Of a stretch of 64,000 nt of DNA, positions 33,524 to 44,796 are shown one piece after another. Origin of the DNA: Euphorbia lathyris (taxonomy: Eukaryota; Streptophyta; Magnoliopsida; Malpighiales; Euphorbiaceae); the NCBI RefSeq assembly GCF_963576675.1, contig NC_088911.1, positions 32,286,501 to 32,350,500 of the forward strand. The letters run 5' to 3'. The position numbers and the translations under genes are program-made. Under the pieces are notes generated by a model. It worked only from the letters and a program-made list of their open reading frames with translations. It ran no database searches and was not told where the DNA came from. The first letter of the stretch is position 1. Each line of letters starts with the position of its first letter.

Positions 33524-36152
33524 AGAGTTCTCTTAGATGGGAAATGAAAACGATTAGCCCCACACTAGGTTTGTGAATTAGTGTACGTAGTGCAATCAAT
33601 GCTCTGGTTCCTAGGGCTGCACCTAGGTAAAGGGAAAGAAAGTAGAGTATGCTTTTCTTCCGCCTCTAGCTCTAGGTTTACTTCGATCACATCATCCTGA
33701 ACTTTTTCTCGTATGTCGTAGAGTAGAGCTTTGCCGGTGGGTCTAAGTCCCCAGCTGAGGGTCGGCGAGAAACCTTTAGATTCAATATCTCTAGAATCCA
33801 GGCTTGCCCACAGGTTTGTTCACACCCTAATATGATCTTTCCTTGCCAGTGCAATGATAGGTCCAGCTTCCGTGGCTAGCACCAGTACTTTACCTAAAGG
33901 CCCTAGTATGAAGCTCTAAGGAGGAAGACTTTATATAGAATATGCTTTCGTCCGGGGAACAGACAAGTGAGCGGAAGTGAGTTTGAAAGCTTTAACTTTA
34001 GAGCAGTACTAAGCTAAACAGCGCATTCTGTTCCAGTTGCAGGCCATTGGCCAGTTGTAGTTCTATATCCGAATTCCTTCCATGCGTCCTGCCATTCCTT
34101 CTTCTTGCGATCCTGTTCCAGCAGAAGATGTTTATCTTGAAGAAAGCTCAAGGCGATGACTATAAGTTCTTACTTTTTTCCCAGTTCTCAAGGAAGCGAA
34201 GGAACTCCGGATTCAATTCTTTAAGAGGTCATGCCCGGCTCAAAGCGTAAAGGCTTTTCCTAATTAAGGAAGAAGGCAGAACTTTGAACTAAGCCCAAAG
34301 GCTAGATCCCATCCTTCATGTTTTAAGCACGTTGGCATTTTCTTTTAACCAGAAAGAGGGAACCCCGGTAAAAGGGCAAGGGAGAAGGAGAATTGGCTTT
34401 CGACTAATTTTCTTGGTTTCGTTGACCTCGAACTAGTGGATGTATCAATTGACTTGATCTGCGAGCACTAACTCGACTTCCAAGAACTATACCGCCCTGA
34501 GAACTCAAAGGTGTACCCACAGGCTAAGGGCGACTTGGAGGGTGACTCGGCCCTAAGAAATAAGCGGGGAAGAGTAGTCTCGCCCTAAGCGGGATGTGAA
34601 CGAAAAGATGTCAACCCTTGTTCTAGTGCTCTCTCTACTCTAGCGAACTAGAGCATTCAACATCACCTGCTAAATAAGGGGATAGGAATAATTCTATTCA
34701 ACTGCTGTGCTGCTCAATTACATCGACCCTTTCCTTGCCTATAAGTCTTAGGCAGGCTTTCCTTTCTTCTCTTATGATATTGATAGTTATCCAACAACAA
34801 GAAGAGTGCCACTTCAGTGGATGGGAAAGAGTTAGATATTCTATTGGTTACTATCAGATATCTTCGATTTAGAGATTGAAATACGTTTTTTATCTTATAC
34901 AAAGATATTGTTATATATGATATATATACTATGTTATATGAATCATAGTGCTTGATATTAAATATCAATGATCATTCAATATCATAGGTTGGTTGACTAT
35001 GTAATAGGAATAGTTAGCATTGGGTGGGAATTGGATTCGAAAGTCATTCTAGCATGGAAAGCTTTCTTTTCTTTCGGTGACAGCACTATTTAGTGACTAG
35101 TGGACCGCTATAGGTGAAACTTTGCCGGTCTTTTCGGATGATCAGCCACACTGATACTGAGATAGGTCTCGCATATCAGCTTTCGCACAAGAAAGTCTGG
35201 GAGACCTTTCAAGGAAGCCCAACGAGTTGCCGGTACTATCTCCTTCATTGCTATCCTATTCTACCTTAGTCAGTTCGAGTCGCTCTTTAGTCAGTTCGAG
35301 TCGCTACTATCAGTGCTTTCATGAGTTAAGGAGCAGTTACGTCAATGTCCCTTTGGAAGCTAGAAGGAAGAACTCGGCAGAGAAGAAGGTAAAATCTTGC
35401 TACTCCACCTCTTCCCTCTTTCTTTTCATCGGCAGCTGGAACGTCTGCCCTGATCAATGCGAAATTTCTCATGATTGGATTGAAAATGTGTAAGTCATCA
35501 GAGAAGGGAGATTGAAAGAGAAGGGAGATTGAACATAAAACCCTGCTATTTAAATAGCAGCTCAAGTAGAGCAAGAAACTTCCTATTCTGAGGCTGTGAA
35601 GGCCGCAAAAGCCGCATTATTTACTTATTTAATTCCTTGACTTTCTATGCAATTCCTTGACTTGATAGGTATGGCAAGTCTCTTTTTTTCTTATCTTACG
35701 CTATTTATCAGTATGGAGTGAGGTCTTCATTCTCAATTTATCTATTGCATACAATTTCAGATTCTAACCTAGCTATCTATATCTATCAAATATTAGTATT
35801 AGAATGAAAACAAAGAACTTAGCAAAGAGAGATGGCAAGAGGAAGGGGCTCAGGGCCTACTACTTTTAATAAGACATGGAACTTGGGGTAGCGATTTTAG
35901 TGAACATTTTTCCGGGCTTGGCTTTGAAGCCGTAGCTAGCTAGACTAATGGAGCAGATTCATCTGCGGCCGGATTGATGCTAGTAGTATGTTCTTTACTT
36001 TATATACGAAAATTTATACTCATAAATCTCAATTTGAAATCGCTTTTTTCACAGCATACATCCAGGTTCCCAGAGTTCAGATTGACTCTTAAACATCTCT
36101 CAATCCGTCCTCCTTTAGAGGAAACTTGGGATTCATTCCTCCACCTCCAAGC
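33524..36152. other. Intergenic DNA with duplications and promoter-like motif
   Basis: No gene was recognised. It holds an orphan promoter motif (34768-34776), a 21 bp direct duplication (TAGTCAGTTCGAGTCGCT core, about 35267-35308), a 17 bp duplication (AGAGAAGGGAGATTGAA, about 35500-35533) and an 18 bp perfect palindrome CTGCTATTTAAATAGCAG (35543-35560). A strongly AT-rich stretch lies at about 34860-34985. Confidence 0.6.
34768..34776 (-). promoter_or_regulatory. Orphan dicot-type mitochondrial promoter motif
   Basis: The minus strand reads CAATATCATAAGAGAAGAAA, with the complete CATAAGAGA nonanucleotide and an AT-rich upstream part. It is nearly the same as the atp1 promoter candidate. 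Leftward of it only short unrecognised frames occur, so it may drive a non-coding transcript or be a relic of a rearranged gene's 5' flank. Confidence 0.55.
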
Positions 36153-36465
36153 AAGCTAGCTCACACTGGAGTATCCATATTGGAATATGACGAAAGACCA
36201 GTGGGCAAGATCAGGATCAGATTGCAAATCGGTGATCTAACTTCGGAAGCGACATTCTACGCTATCCGAGGACGAGCATGCTACTCTTCTAGGCAGACCA
36301 TGGATTCATGACAATCATGTGGTCCCATCTACTCTTCATCAGTGCTTCAAGTATGTGGATGCAGACAATCAAGTACGTCGCGTGTTCGCAGATAAGAAGC
36401 CATTCAAGGGCAGCGAGATATGCAGACTCAAAGCTCTATATGCCGAGACTTTCTTACTGTTATAG
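36153..36465 (+). pseudogene. Ty3/gypsy protease/linker fragment, frameshifted
   Basis: The first frame contains VSILEYDERPVGKIRIRLQI and GDLTSEATFYAI. After a shift near 36280 a second frame reads LLGRPWIHDNHVVPSTLHQC and continues through KYVDADNQVRRVFADKKPFK before the stop at 36465. The LLGRPW-IH motif marks the end of the retropepsin domain in plant gypsy pol. The catalytic Asp region that should lie upstream is not seen. No RT follows. Confidence 0.85.
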
Positions 36466-38394
36466 CTTATCCTTTCTTCTTAGTTGGTATGTAAACGTTG
36501 ACTTACTACACTTTTTACTAAACCTAATGTAAACGTACTAAACCTAATGTTTAGGTTTACTTACTACACTACACTTAGTAAAGGAATTGGGTAAGTAGGC
36601 AAGATTGATGCTTATAGCCTTCATGCCAAGGAAAGACCCGTCCGATCGCCTCTTCCACAGGGACCTCCTACATAAGCGGAATGGAATTCGATCAAAATAT
36701 CATAAGATAAGAGACCTAAGAGATGGGCATAAAGACTTTTTCTATGGTACTAAGAAAGGCTCACAGATTGCTACTAACAGAAAGAACAGGTAGAAAGAAA
36801 TAAGCTACTAGGCGGGTCATCGATTGCTACTAAGAAATTTCATAAGAGAAGATGCGATAACCTTGAAAAGTTATAGAAAAAATCGTCCCATATGGTCTCT
36901 AAACAATCCTCCTTTCCGCCGTTCCTAGGGACCACCCCCCCCTTTCTCTGGTTCCTAGCCCAAGAAGGCTTCCAGGGTTCTAGAGAGAATTCCTATTGAT
37001 TGAGTGAGTTGCTTACCCACTAAACTTTCGAGAAGACCGAGACGAGAATCACGAGCTACCTTCCCTTCCGCCCTTTGTCCCGAGATGGAATGATTTTTCC
37101 CATCAGTCACGGAATCCTGAAAGAGGAGCAATTTTCTCTTATCTTTTTTACCGAAGCTAATGATTTGACTTGAGATCTTCTACCGCTCCGTGGGCCGCGT
37201 ATTCTCGGCATCCGGATTCTATGCATCTACCTACGCAGCTCCCTTTCGAGGCGAAGTCAGAGCCTATTGGATCACGGACCCAATCGCCAAGGAAGAACTG
37301 AACGGAGGAAGGTGATAAGGGATTCATTGCTAAAGGTTTGAAACCCCTACGTTTTTCCTCAATTGCTCAGGTAAAGATAGGCGCATTCGCCACGCGAAAG
37401 GAGTGAGCGCTGCTATTTCATCCGATCTGTGAAAAAAAAAATATGCCTTCCCGTGCTCCGGTCGATTACTTGATTACTGGCTTTAACTCGTCTTCGATCT
37501 CTTACGCTTTGACTCCCTCTTGTCCCACAGCGATTGGACTCTTATACTCTCTTCTGCCTTCCTTTACGGGAACTCGTTCAGTTGGTGCGGCTGATTGGGT
37601 TCTTTAATAGGTAACTGTGACTCAAAGGACTAAGAAGGCAGGAAAAACTATCTTGAGCTCGGTAGGGCAAGGCTGGTCTAGGGAACGGTAGGGAAAGACA
37701 GGAGCTACTCTAAGTCCGGGTTCAGATAGATTAGTTCCAAGGGGATAACTTTTAGTAAATCATTTTGGGCAATTCTCCTAGAAAGTTCTGGGCTTTGAGA
37801 GACTGTTCATCGGCTGGCTGTGACCAAAAGACTTGAATGCTATAAGATAAGAGAAAGACAAAGGGATCGTTCCGGGCCGGAAGGACATGACTTTCTGTCG
37901 AAGGAAGGTTAAGACTTGCTGACGGTTTCTCTGCTTTTTCACCTGGAGCAGGAAAGGCAGTGTAGTACCTTGGGCCAAGGGATAGTAATTCTGGTGAGGC
38001 TTCTTCCTTAAGAGTTGAATTCGTAGGTGAATCCTTGTCTATGAAGGGGCCCCCTAGTTGCTGAATAATATTCAGGGTTTACAATGTCAGGTTCAACCCC
38101 GGCAGTGAGCCCAATTCCTTAATAAGGACAGGGAGTCGTAACTAGACCAGATAGAAAGCACGAAGAGCGAAAAGAGGAAAGACAGCCACTCAACTCCTTC
38201 AAAAGAAGGCACATCAGCAGACAGTCTGGCATCTCATAGTAGGGCTGGGCTGGAAGGGCATAAGAGTCAGCGACTAGAGCTAGGAGCCCCTCTGACCTTT
38301 CCCCCCAAAAAAATGAAATTAGAATATGATGAAGAAAATGTTACACCAACAACCAAGGAAGCATCATAGGAGGAAGACAAGATGAACTTATAAT
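36466..38394. other. Intergenic DNA, no recognised gene
   Basis: Holds a 13 bp direct repeat (ACTAAACCTAATG, near 36513-36550) whose second copy pairs with the following TAGGTTTA to make a hairpin. Promoter-like motifs lie at 36841-36849 (exact) and about 36700 (CATAAGATA, one mismatch). No coding sequence was recognised. Confidence 0.55.
36841..36849 (+). promoter_or_regulatory. Orphan dicot-type mitochondrial promoter motif
   Basis: The plus strand reads AAGAAATTTCATAAGAGAAG: the exact nonanucleotide CATAAGAGA behind an AT-rich box. No gene is recognised to its right for about 1.7 kb, where the nuclear C2-gene relic begins. Confidence 0.5.
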
Positions 38395-38616
38395 ACTTAG
38401 TATCCTGACTCCTGAGGTTATTTCCGTTATTCATTACAGAGTAACTCTTCTCTCTCTCTCTTTCGCGATGCTCATCGTCTTCTTGGTTCTAATCAGTGCT
38501 ACTCCTCTATCTTCAATGTTTCTTGATCATACCAGAAATAAAACCCTGTAATTTCTTAAAAAGAAAAAGCAAAAAAAAAAGAAGAAGAGAAGTAATCAAA
38601 AACCATAAACCCCCAC
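38395..38616 (+). other. Probable nuclear-derived 5' flank of the C2-gene relic
   Basis: The stretch ahead of the C2-domain frame contains a CT microsatellite (TCTCTCTCTCTCTTTC) and A-rich leader sequence just before the ATG at 38617. This looks like a plant nuclear 5' UTR rather than mitochondrial spacer. That suggests the import was genomic DNA or a transcript including the leader. This is inference from composition. Confidence 0.45.
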
Positions 38617-39050
38617 ATGGAAACAACCAAGATCAACTTAATCTCAGCCCAAGATTTGAATCCACCCACTGCCAGATGCAAACCTATGCAGTTGTTTGGG
38701 TGGATTCCGCCACGAAGCTCCGAACACGAATTGATCGAGTCGGCGGTGAAAACCCTACCTGGAACGAGAAATTTCTCTTCCGAGTCACTCCCGAAATCCT
38801 CTCCAGCGAAACTTCAGGTCTTTCTTTCGAGATATACGCCGTTGGGTGCTTTCGTGATCCTTTAATCGGAACTGTCCGTTTTCTTATCAGTAACATTCCT
38901 CCTCTTTCTCCAATCAAAAAAATGAGAACTCTTCCTTGTATTGCTCTCCAGATTCAGCGCCCTTCTGGAAGATTCCAAGGGGTTCTTAACATCAGCACCA
39001 TGGTGATAGACGGTTCTGATTTCGCAACATTGAAGGGGGCATCGGCGATT
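38617..39050 (+). pseudogene. Nuclear C2-domain protein gene fragment (SRC2-like)
   Basis: The frame from ATG 38617 starts METTKINLISAQDLNPPTA, the usual opening of small plant C2-domain proteins that bind membranes or calcium. A one-base shift near 38676 moves into a second frame: MQTYAVVWVDSATKLRTRID, then NPTWNEKFLFRVTPE and GLSFEIYAVGCFRDPLIGTV. These are the core C2 beta strands. Similarity continues through GRFQGVLNISTMVIDGSDF to about 39050 and then ends, although the frame stays open to 39272 with unrelated sequence. The gene is out of frame at its start and truncated, so no working protein is expected. It entered the mitochondrial genome from the nucleus. Confidence 0.88.
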
Positions 39051-41508
39051 GAGAGGAATGGTCTGTCTTTCATTCCTCCGTTCGGAGCCTGCTCCTACTA
39101 CTCCTTCTACGCCTTCTTATGCATTGAGCCTGCTTATTGTATTTATGCCTTTCATTCCTTAATTCATTCCTATAGGGGTATTGTTCCTTCTTCCCTGGCT
39201 GGTGCTATAGCATTTTCTATTTCGCCTTCTCTCTCAGTGGTCTTATTCCCCCTTCGTCGGAACCTCCGCTAAAGCCCCTGCCCTTGATTGCCCTGCTGGA
39301 GTGGAATATGTAGATACTCTTTCCGGTAGGTAGGCTTGATGCTTCCGTTCTTTCAGATGGAAATCTTTCAGCTCAATTACCTTCTTCTAAACCCTTCCGA
39401 TGGAAGTTAGAAAGATGCCATGCCTCCTAGGCCCCCTAGATTTCCCAGTAGGATCAATGCAATCCTCGTTGTCGGACCCTTACCTTACCTAGATAGGTCC
39501 GCCACCAAAGGACCCTCGTAGGCCCACTCTGGAGAGGTGAAATCTTACGTCGCTGACGCCTTCGTTGCTCAGAAAAGTTAGGAATATCACACCCTCGCCA
39601 ATTACATTGCCCCTAGACTTTGTGCCTAGCTTCCTTTCTCTACTCCTTCTACGCCTTTCCTCGCTTTAAATCTGCCTTCCGGGTAAGAGTAAGTGTTATT
39701 CAGCTTCACCTTCTGTTTCTTCTTCCTCCACTGGAACTATTACTGAAGAAGGAAGGCTTGATGCTAGTCGTATTACATCTCCAGCAACTAAAGAAAGAGC
39801 CTGTTCGGAAAGAGCCAGTTCCATGGCTCTAAGCTATTAAGATAAAGAATAGGCAAAGATGGGGCCGGGTAAGATCGGATCACTTCCCAGAGGCTGACTT
39901 CTCACCTGGGGAAAGATCCCGTCCCGCCGATAAACATCCGAGGGTTACCGAGAAATTGGCTAGCTATAAGCTAAGGGCAGGCTCAACATCTATTGAATTA
40001 AGAGAGAAGTGACGGCAAGGAAAGCATAGAATCATTCCCGAGGGAAGGGTACTTTCTTTCTATAAAAAACCTATTAATTAAAAAGTAGGTTAGGTGATGG
40101 TTTGGTTTCACGTATCTAACATATCGGTATTAAGGAGGACTATCAGCTTGCGCGATTTGTGAACAGATGGGACTCTTTCTTTTGGCTTTCTTCCCCTAAT
40201 CCCCTCGAGTTATTCATACTTACTTTTGGTCTTTCTCTTTTTTGCTGAGCAAAGCTTCTTTGCTCTGATCGATTTAGTGTTCCCGGTCACAGTCCACTAA
40301 AAGTAGTTATCACCCGTAGTCGTCTTGTTATCACTTTTTCACTGAGTACGGGACATAAAAATTTCACTCTCATTACCTTACGCAACGCAATTAAATTGAG
40401 AACAAGAGTTGCTTTCTCAGGTTCTGTCATAACTTAACTTTTGCAATTTCCATTTTTCTACTTTTGATAAGAATGTGTAACCTCCTAGATAAGGATATGA
40501 AAGTCTTCTTATTTAGCAGTAAGTAAGAAGCTTGCTACAAGATATAGTCTGCACAGGAAGGCTGTTTGAAGACGATTATCTTATGTGATCAGGGAATAAA
40601 TTTCCTGAGAGTAAGATTAGACAGTTCCATTTAGTCGAGATGACTTAGGAAGAGTAAGATCCTCACTCGCCCGTGACTCGGTAGCAAGCGAGGTCTTCTG
40701 GTCAGTACCGCTTTCCTTGATGCGATCTTGAACTTCCTGCAAGATCACCCAAACTAAGCAAAGGGTGGCTAAAAAAAGGCACCTTTACATGAACGTGCGT
40801 GTGATTCATCCTACTTTAGACTATAGCATAGAAGGGGAAGGACTCCGATCCAATTAAAGAGTTATGAAAAATGGGAATATCCCCTGTACCGAACTCGTTC
40901 GGAGCTCCGAGTTCATACTTCCTCTTTCTTTAGCTTTAGTTAGCTAGGCTAGGGCTTTTTTGTTTGAGGTCGTTACTAACTCTGTTTGGTTTCTTCATAC
41001 TTTTCGCTGGAGTAGGGTAGTAAGAGCATTACCCGTCACTGCTGCGCCCCTATCGTACGAGCTACCCCCCCTTAGCCTTCGGTGGATGATTCATAAACCT
41101 CTCCCTTCGTGAAATCTCTCGCTAGGCTAAGAGTCCAGTTCTTACCGGCTATTCACATTACTCGAAATCGAAGGGAAGAAAGCGGCTCCACAGGGGAATC
41201 TCTTAGAAAGGAAAGCAAGTCGCTATGCCTTCATCTTCGGGAGATAGATCAGATGCGGAAAACCTTCTAGAACGAGATTCTATCTCAGAGGGCCCTCGCT
41301 ACCATCACATCTTGGTCTTGGAGGTCAAGTAACAAGTAGTCCCCTACAATTAACTTCTTTGGTTGAGGACGATGGCGGTTGCCCTCAAGTGGCTCCTGAG
41401 CCTATAAGACTCTAAGCGCACCTGAGCGCCTTCGCCTGTGCTAGAGCCAATCCAGCATAAGCACCCCCAACAACCGCAGAACTATAATAATGTTCCTCCC
41501 AATGGTGA
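39051..41508. other. Intergenic DNA, no recognised gene
   Basis: The first 220 bases extend the C2-relic open frame with unrelated residues. TACTCCTTCTACGCCTT recurs at about 39097 and 39641. Nothing else coding was recognised, and no RNA gene. Confidence 0.55.
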
Positions 41509-41760
41509 GACAAGTGGCGCCGCCTCAGCGGCAGTTCACGCCAGCAAAATTCTGGCAATGCAGCTTAAGCAGGGTTTAGTTCAGCTCCTTCCTAAGCGTC
41601 AGCCACCAAAGAAAATCCTCTTCCCGGAATCCAAACGCCTATTGCGAATTTCATCAGAATGAAGGCCATCCCACAGATCGCTGTAGGAATCTGCAACACA
41701 AGATTCAAGATCTGATTGAAGAAGATTGCCACGATAACTTAGATCTCCCGAGGTGGGTGC
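41509..41760 (+). pseudogene. Ty3/gypsy gag C-terminal fragment, frameshifted
   Basis: One frame gives QVAPPQRQFTP. A second gives KILAMQLKQGLVQLLPKRQP, and a third gives NAYCEFHQNEGHPTDRCRNL followed by QHKIQDLIEED. Together they match the gag C-terminal region that carries the C-x-x-H-x-x-x-x-H-x-x-x-x-C-like motif in plant gypsy elements. At least two frameshifts are present. It corresponds to the same region as the far end of the relic at 7923-9265 but differs in sequence, so it is a third element. Confidence 0.82.
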
Positions 41761-44700
41761 CGATGCTAAATTAGATCTAGACTCTCTGCCATAGGAACGC
41801 TGTTAAAAGAAAATATTCCCACCCGGGAAGAGTTTCACAGAAAGTTTATCCCAGATTGCCAACTCTTTCACATCTTTTTGATGAACCGAACTTAGCCCGA
41901 GGGACGGTCTCATTACTTCTTTCGCTCTTTTTTTTATTAGGGTTGCGGAGAAAGAATTGAGGAATTCCTCTATTTATTAAGTAAGTAGAGCATGAAGCTT
42001 GCGGATCGAAACTCTCACCTGCAGCGCCAGTGAGGAATCAAAGTCAGCAGCTTTTGACTCAACTGTGAGCGAATTTGCTGTTTGTTAAGTCTGACTTTCT
42101 TTCAAGAAATGCGGGAACAACAGAAGAAGAAGATAGATGCAACCGAAGATTACTTGCTTTCGGGCAGAGACGGAACTGATTCATCAATAGTTGCATATTC
42201 ATATGAAACTTCATATCCTGACTCGCCGCCTAAGCTTGGATCAAAGGTTCGCCTACCATCTACCTTTGGTTTAGAACCAGCCCATGATCCGAAACCCTTG
42301 TTTATCCGGTAAGGTCAAAGTCTCCGATTACAGATCTTTCTCGCGCTATTCCAAAAGGAAGGAGCTGACAGCTAGGTTTTCTTCTCGAGTATAGATTGAA
42401 TGAAACTATCTTGCTCGTCGTCCTCTTTATAGAAAAAGGGTTTATAAAACCCGGCCTCAAACTAGGATCACGGGCGGTAAGGTCTTTCTTTTTATCTAGA
42501 GTACCCAACTAGGGAATGGATAGCATATACCGGAGATCCGAACTCACGCGCGGAAGAATGGAATTCTTTCACTGTAATTCATTTATGATATAGTTGTGTT
42601 ACGGTGGATTATAATCCCTCTTTAGAAAGGAGAGACTAAAACAGACCTTATAAGGCTTCTGAAAAAAAACCTAAAGAAAAATCCCCGGTTTTGTGCGAAA
42701 AATAGCTCACTTTTCACATGTGGATCATGGAAGAAAGTAGCTCGAGTGACAAGGTAAGGGACCGAAGTAAGGAACTTTATAACTAAAGAAAAAGAAAGAG
42801 GTGGATGTGAAGGTGGCGCATCAAGAGATTAAGATTCTGGTACTGTCTTACTTGCTTCCTCGCTAGCTTCCCCCCTAGCTGGTAATTAATTAGGTAGGAT
42901 AAAGGGGGGATTTATCACCCCGGGTATCTGTTATCCCGGATTCACCTCTTACTCCAAGGAGATAGCTAGAGATTAATCTTCATCTTCAACAGCTGCATCT
43001 TCTTATTCTGGGATAGCTTCCACCTCGACTGAAGGCTTAGGATCAAGAACCGAATCGGAGTCTGGCGAAAGGTTAGGAATCTCAGTAAAGAAAGTTGATC
43101 CAAACAAGTTAACAAGTGTGGGCGCGCTGGTGAACACTTTACTCTTTTGTCAGTCAGTCAAGCTAGAAACACCTCCAAAGGTGCTTTTTGAGGTAACCGG
43201 TAGGCATCGATCCTGGAATAAATAAAAGGTCAGTTCAGCGCGTAAAGCAAAACGAACCGAAAGAAGAGAGACTTTTAGGAAAGTTAGTCGCTCCTATCAC
43301 ATCACCAAAATCGCTTGCATTTACATCTGATGAAATAGCTCAAACTGCTGATTCTCGGGAAATGCTTCTTTTCGGTTCCCAGTTCACGACTCTAGCTGGT
43401 AGCGCTTCCCTGCCCGTGGGGACAGGAATGAAAGACTCAAAGTCAAAGTAGAGGAAGGACGTAACTGGCCCAATCAGGGAAATGGAGGCACTAGCAGATG
43501 CAGTTTTTGGAGAAGAAGTAGTCGTTTTTCCTCTAGACCCGGAAGTCAACTACGAGCCTGAACTGCTGAGTCAAAAGAAGCTTACTCTGAAGCATCTCCT
43601 AACCCATTTCTGGGTGAGATACCCTCTGACACATTTCTCTAGTCGAGACTGATAATGTCTCGACTATAAAAGACTATAAAACATCATCGAAGAATGAAGC
43701 GTAGCGTAGGAATGAAGTTTGACCTCCACTTGCTGGTACCACTTCTCAGAACCGTTGGGATTACGTTGAATAGGAAGCACACTAGGGCGAGGAAGGGGGA
43801 AAGGCTAATGAAGCGGGGCATTAAAATAGATTCAATGAAGGGAATTCAAAAGGAATACATCTGATAGGCTCCCCAAATCCAATGTAAAAGATCTCAACTC
43901 AAGGGCTAATGGGGAAAATTCTATCGTATGAGATGAGGACTTGGATGCAGCAAGCTATGAGAACAAGGCCTTGAATTCGGGATACCTTAACGATGGAGGA
44001 AGATTCTGTTCTAATGGCAACTCTGGCTTTCTTAGAGGTCTGAACATTGGTAATGGATAGAAGCGTGGCATGAGGAAGATGAATATAAGGAGGAGATTGA
44101 AAGCTATAGCTCGACGGAAAGGTTTTTACTTCTTATTTTACTTCTTCATGGATCTCATCCCTTCCTAGCAAATATAGCCAGAGACAACGAAGACAAGCAA
44201 TCAAACTCCTGCGCTATCGTTGCTCAATCCGTTGCTTCTTCCCTCTGGATCTCGTGCCTTCCAGCCAAAGACCTTGATCAGCCAAAGACCTTGATTGGAA
44301 TGCTGTTATTCCCCCCTGAGCAAAAGTAAGATTCTTCCTGCCATGCACTAAGCTACTCTTCCGCCTTTTATAGATAAGTAGATAAGCGAGCAATTGAACT
44401 AACTCTTGGAAATGCTCTCCTTCTAGATAAGCCGACCTAAGACTTTCCTTTCCTTACACTGCTACAACTGAACTTGGGCCAAGCCTAAATAGTTCTTCTT
44501 CAGGGCAAAATCACTCTTTCTGGCCTCCCCCGAAGTGATGGTCCAAAGGTTCATTCCTCATCTGCTTTATTAAAGGCTGGTTGACTCCCTCGATACCCGT
44601 CAAGGCGGGTCTCATTCCTCTCTTTCAAGTCCAGTACCACAATGCCTTCTCTTAGCAATCCTCTTTCCTTTTAATCTTCCTATGTAAGAAAAGCATTGAA

Positions 44701-44796
44701 GCTGACTGGGGCTCTTGTCGAGCTTGCCTACGTACCCTCCTAGCCTAGCTTGGACAGGATCAATTCATTCGTAGTTCGGTTCGAAAAGGCAATGCT
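41761..44796. other. Intergenic DNA downstream of atp1
   Basis: No known gene was recognised. A 17 bp direct duplication (CAGCCAAAGACCTTGAT) lies at about 44262-44296. Open frames are shorter than 80 codons. The last ~50 bases form the 3' flank of atp1, with no obvious stem-loop. Confidence 0.6.
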
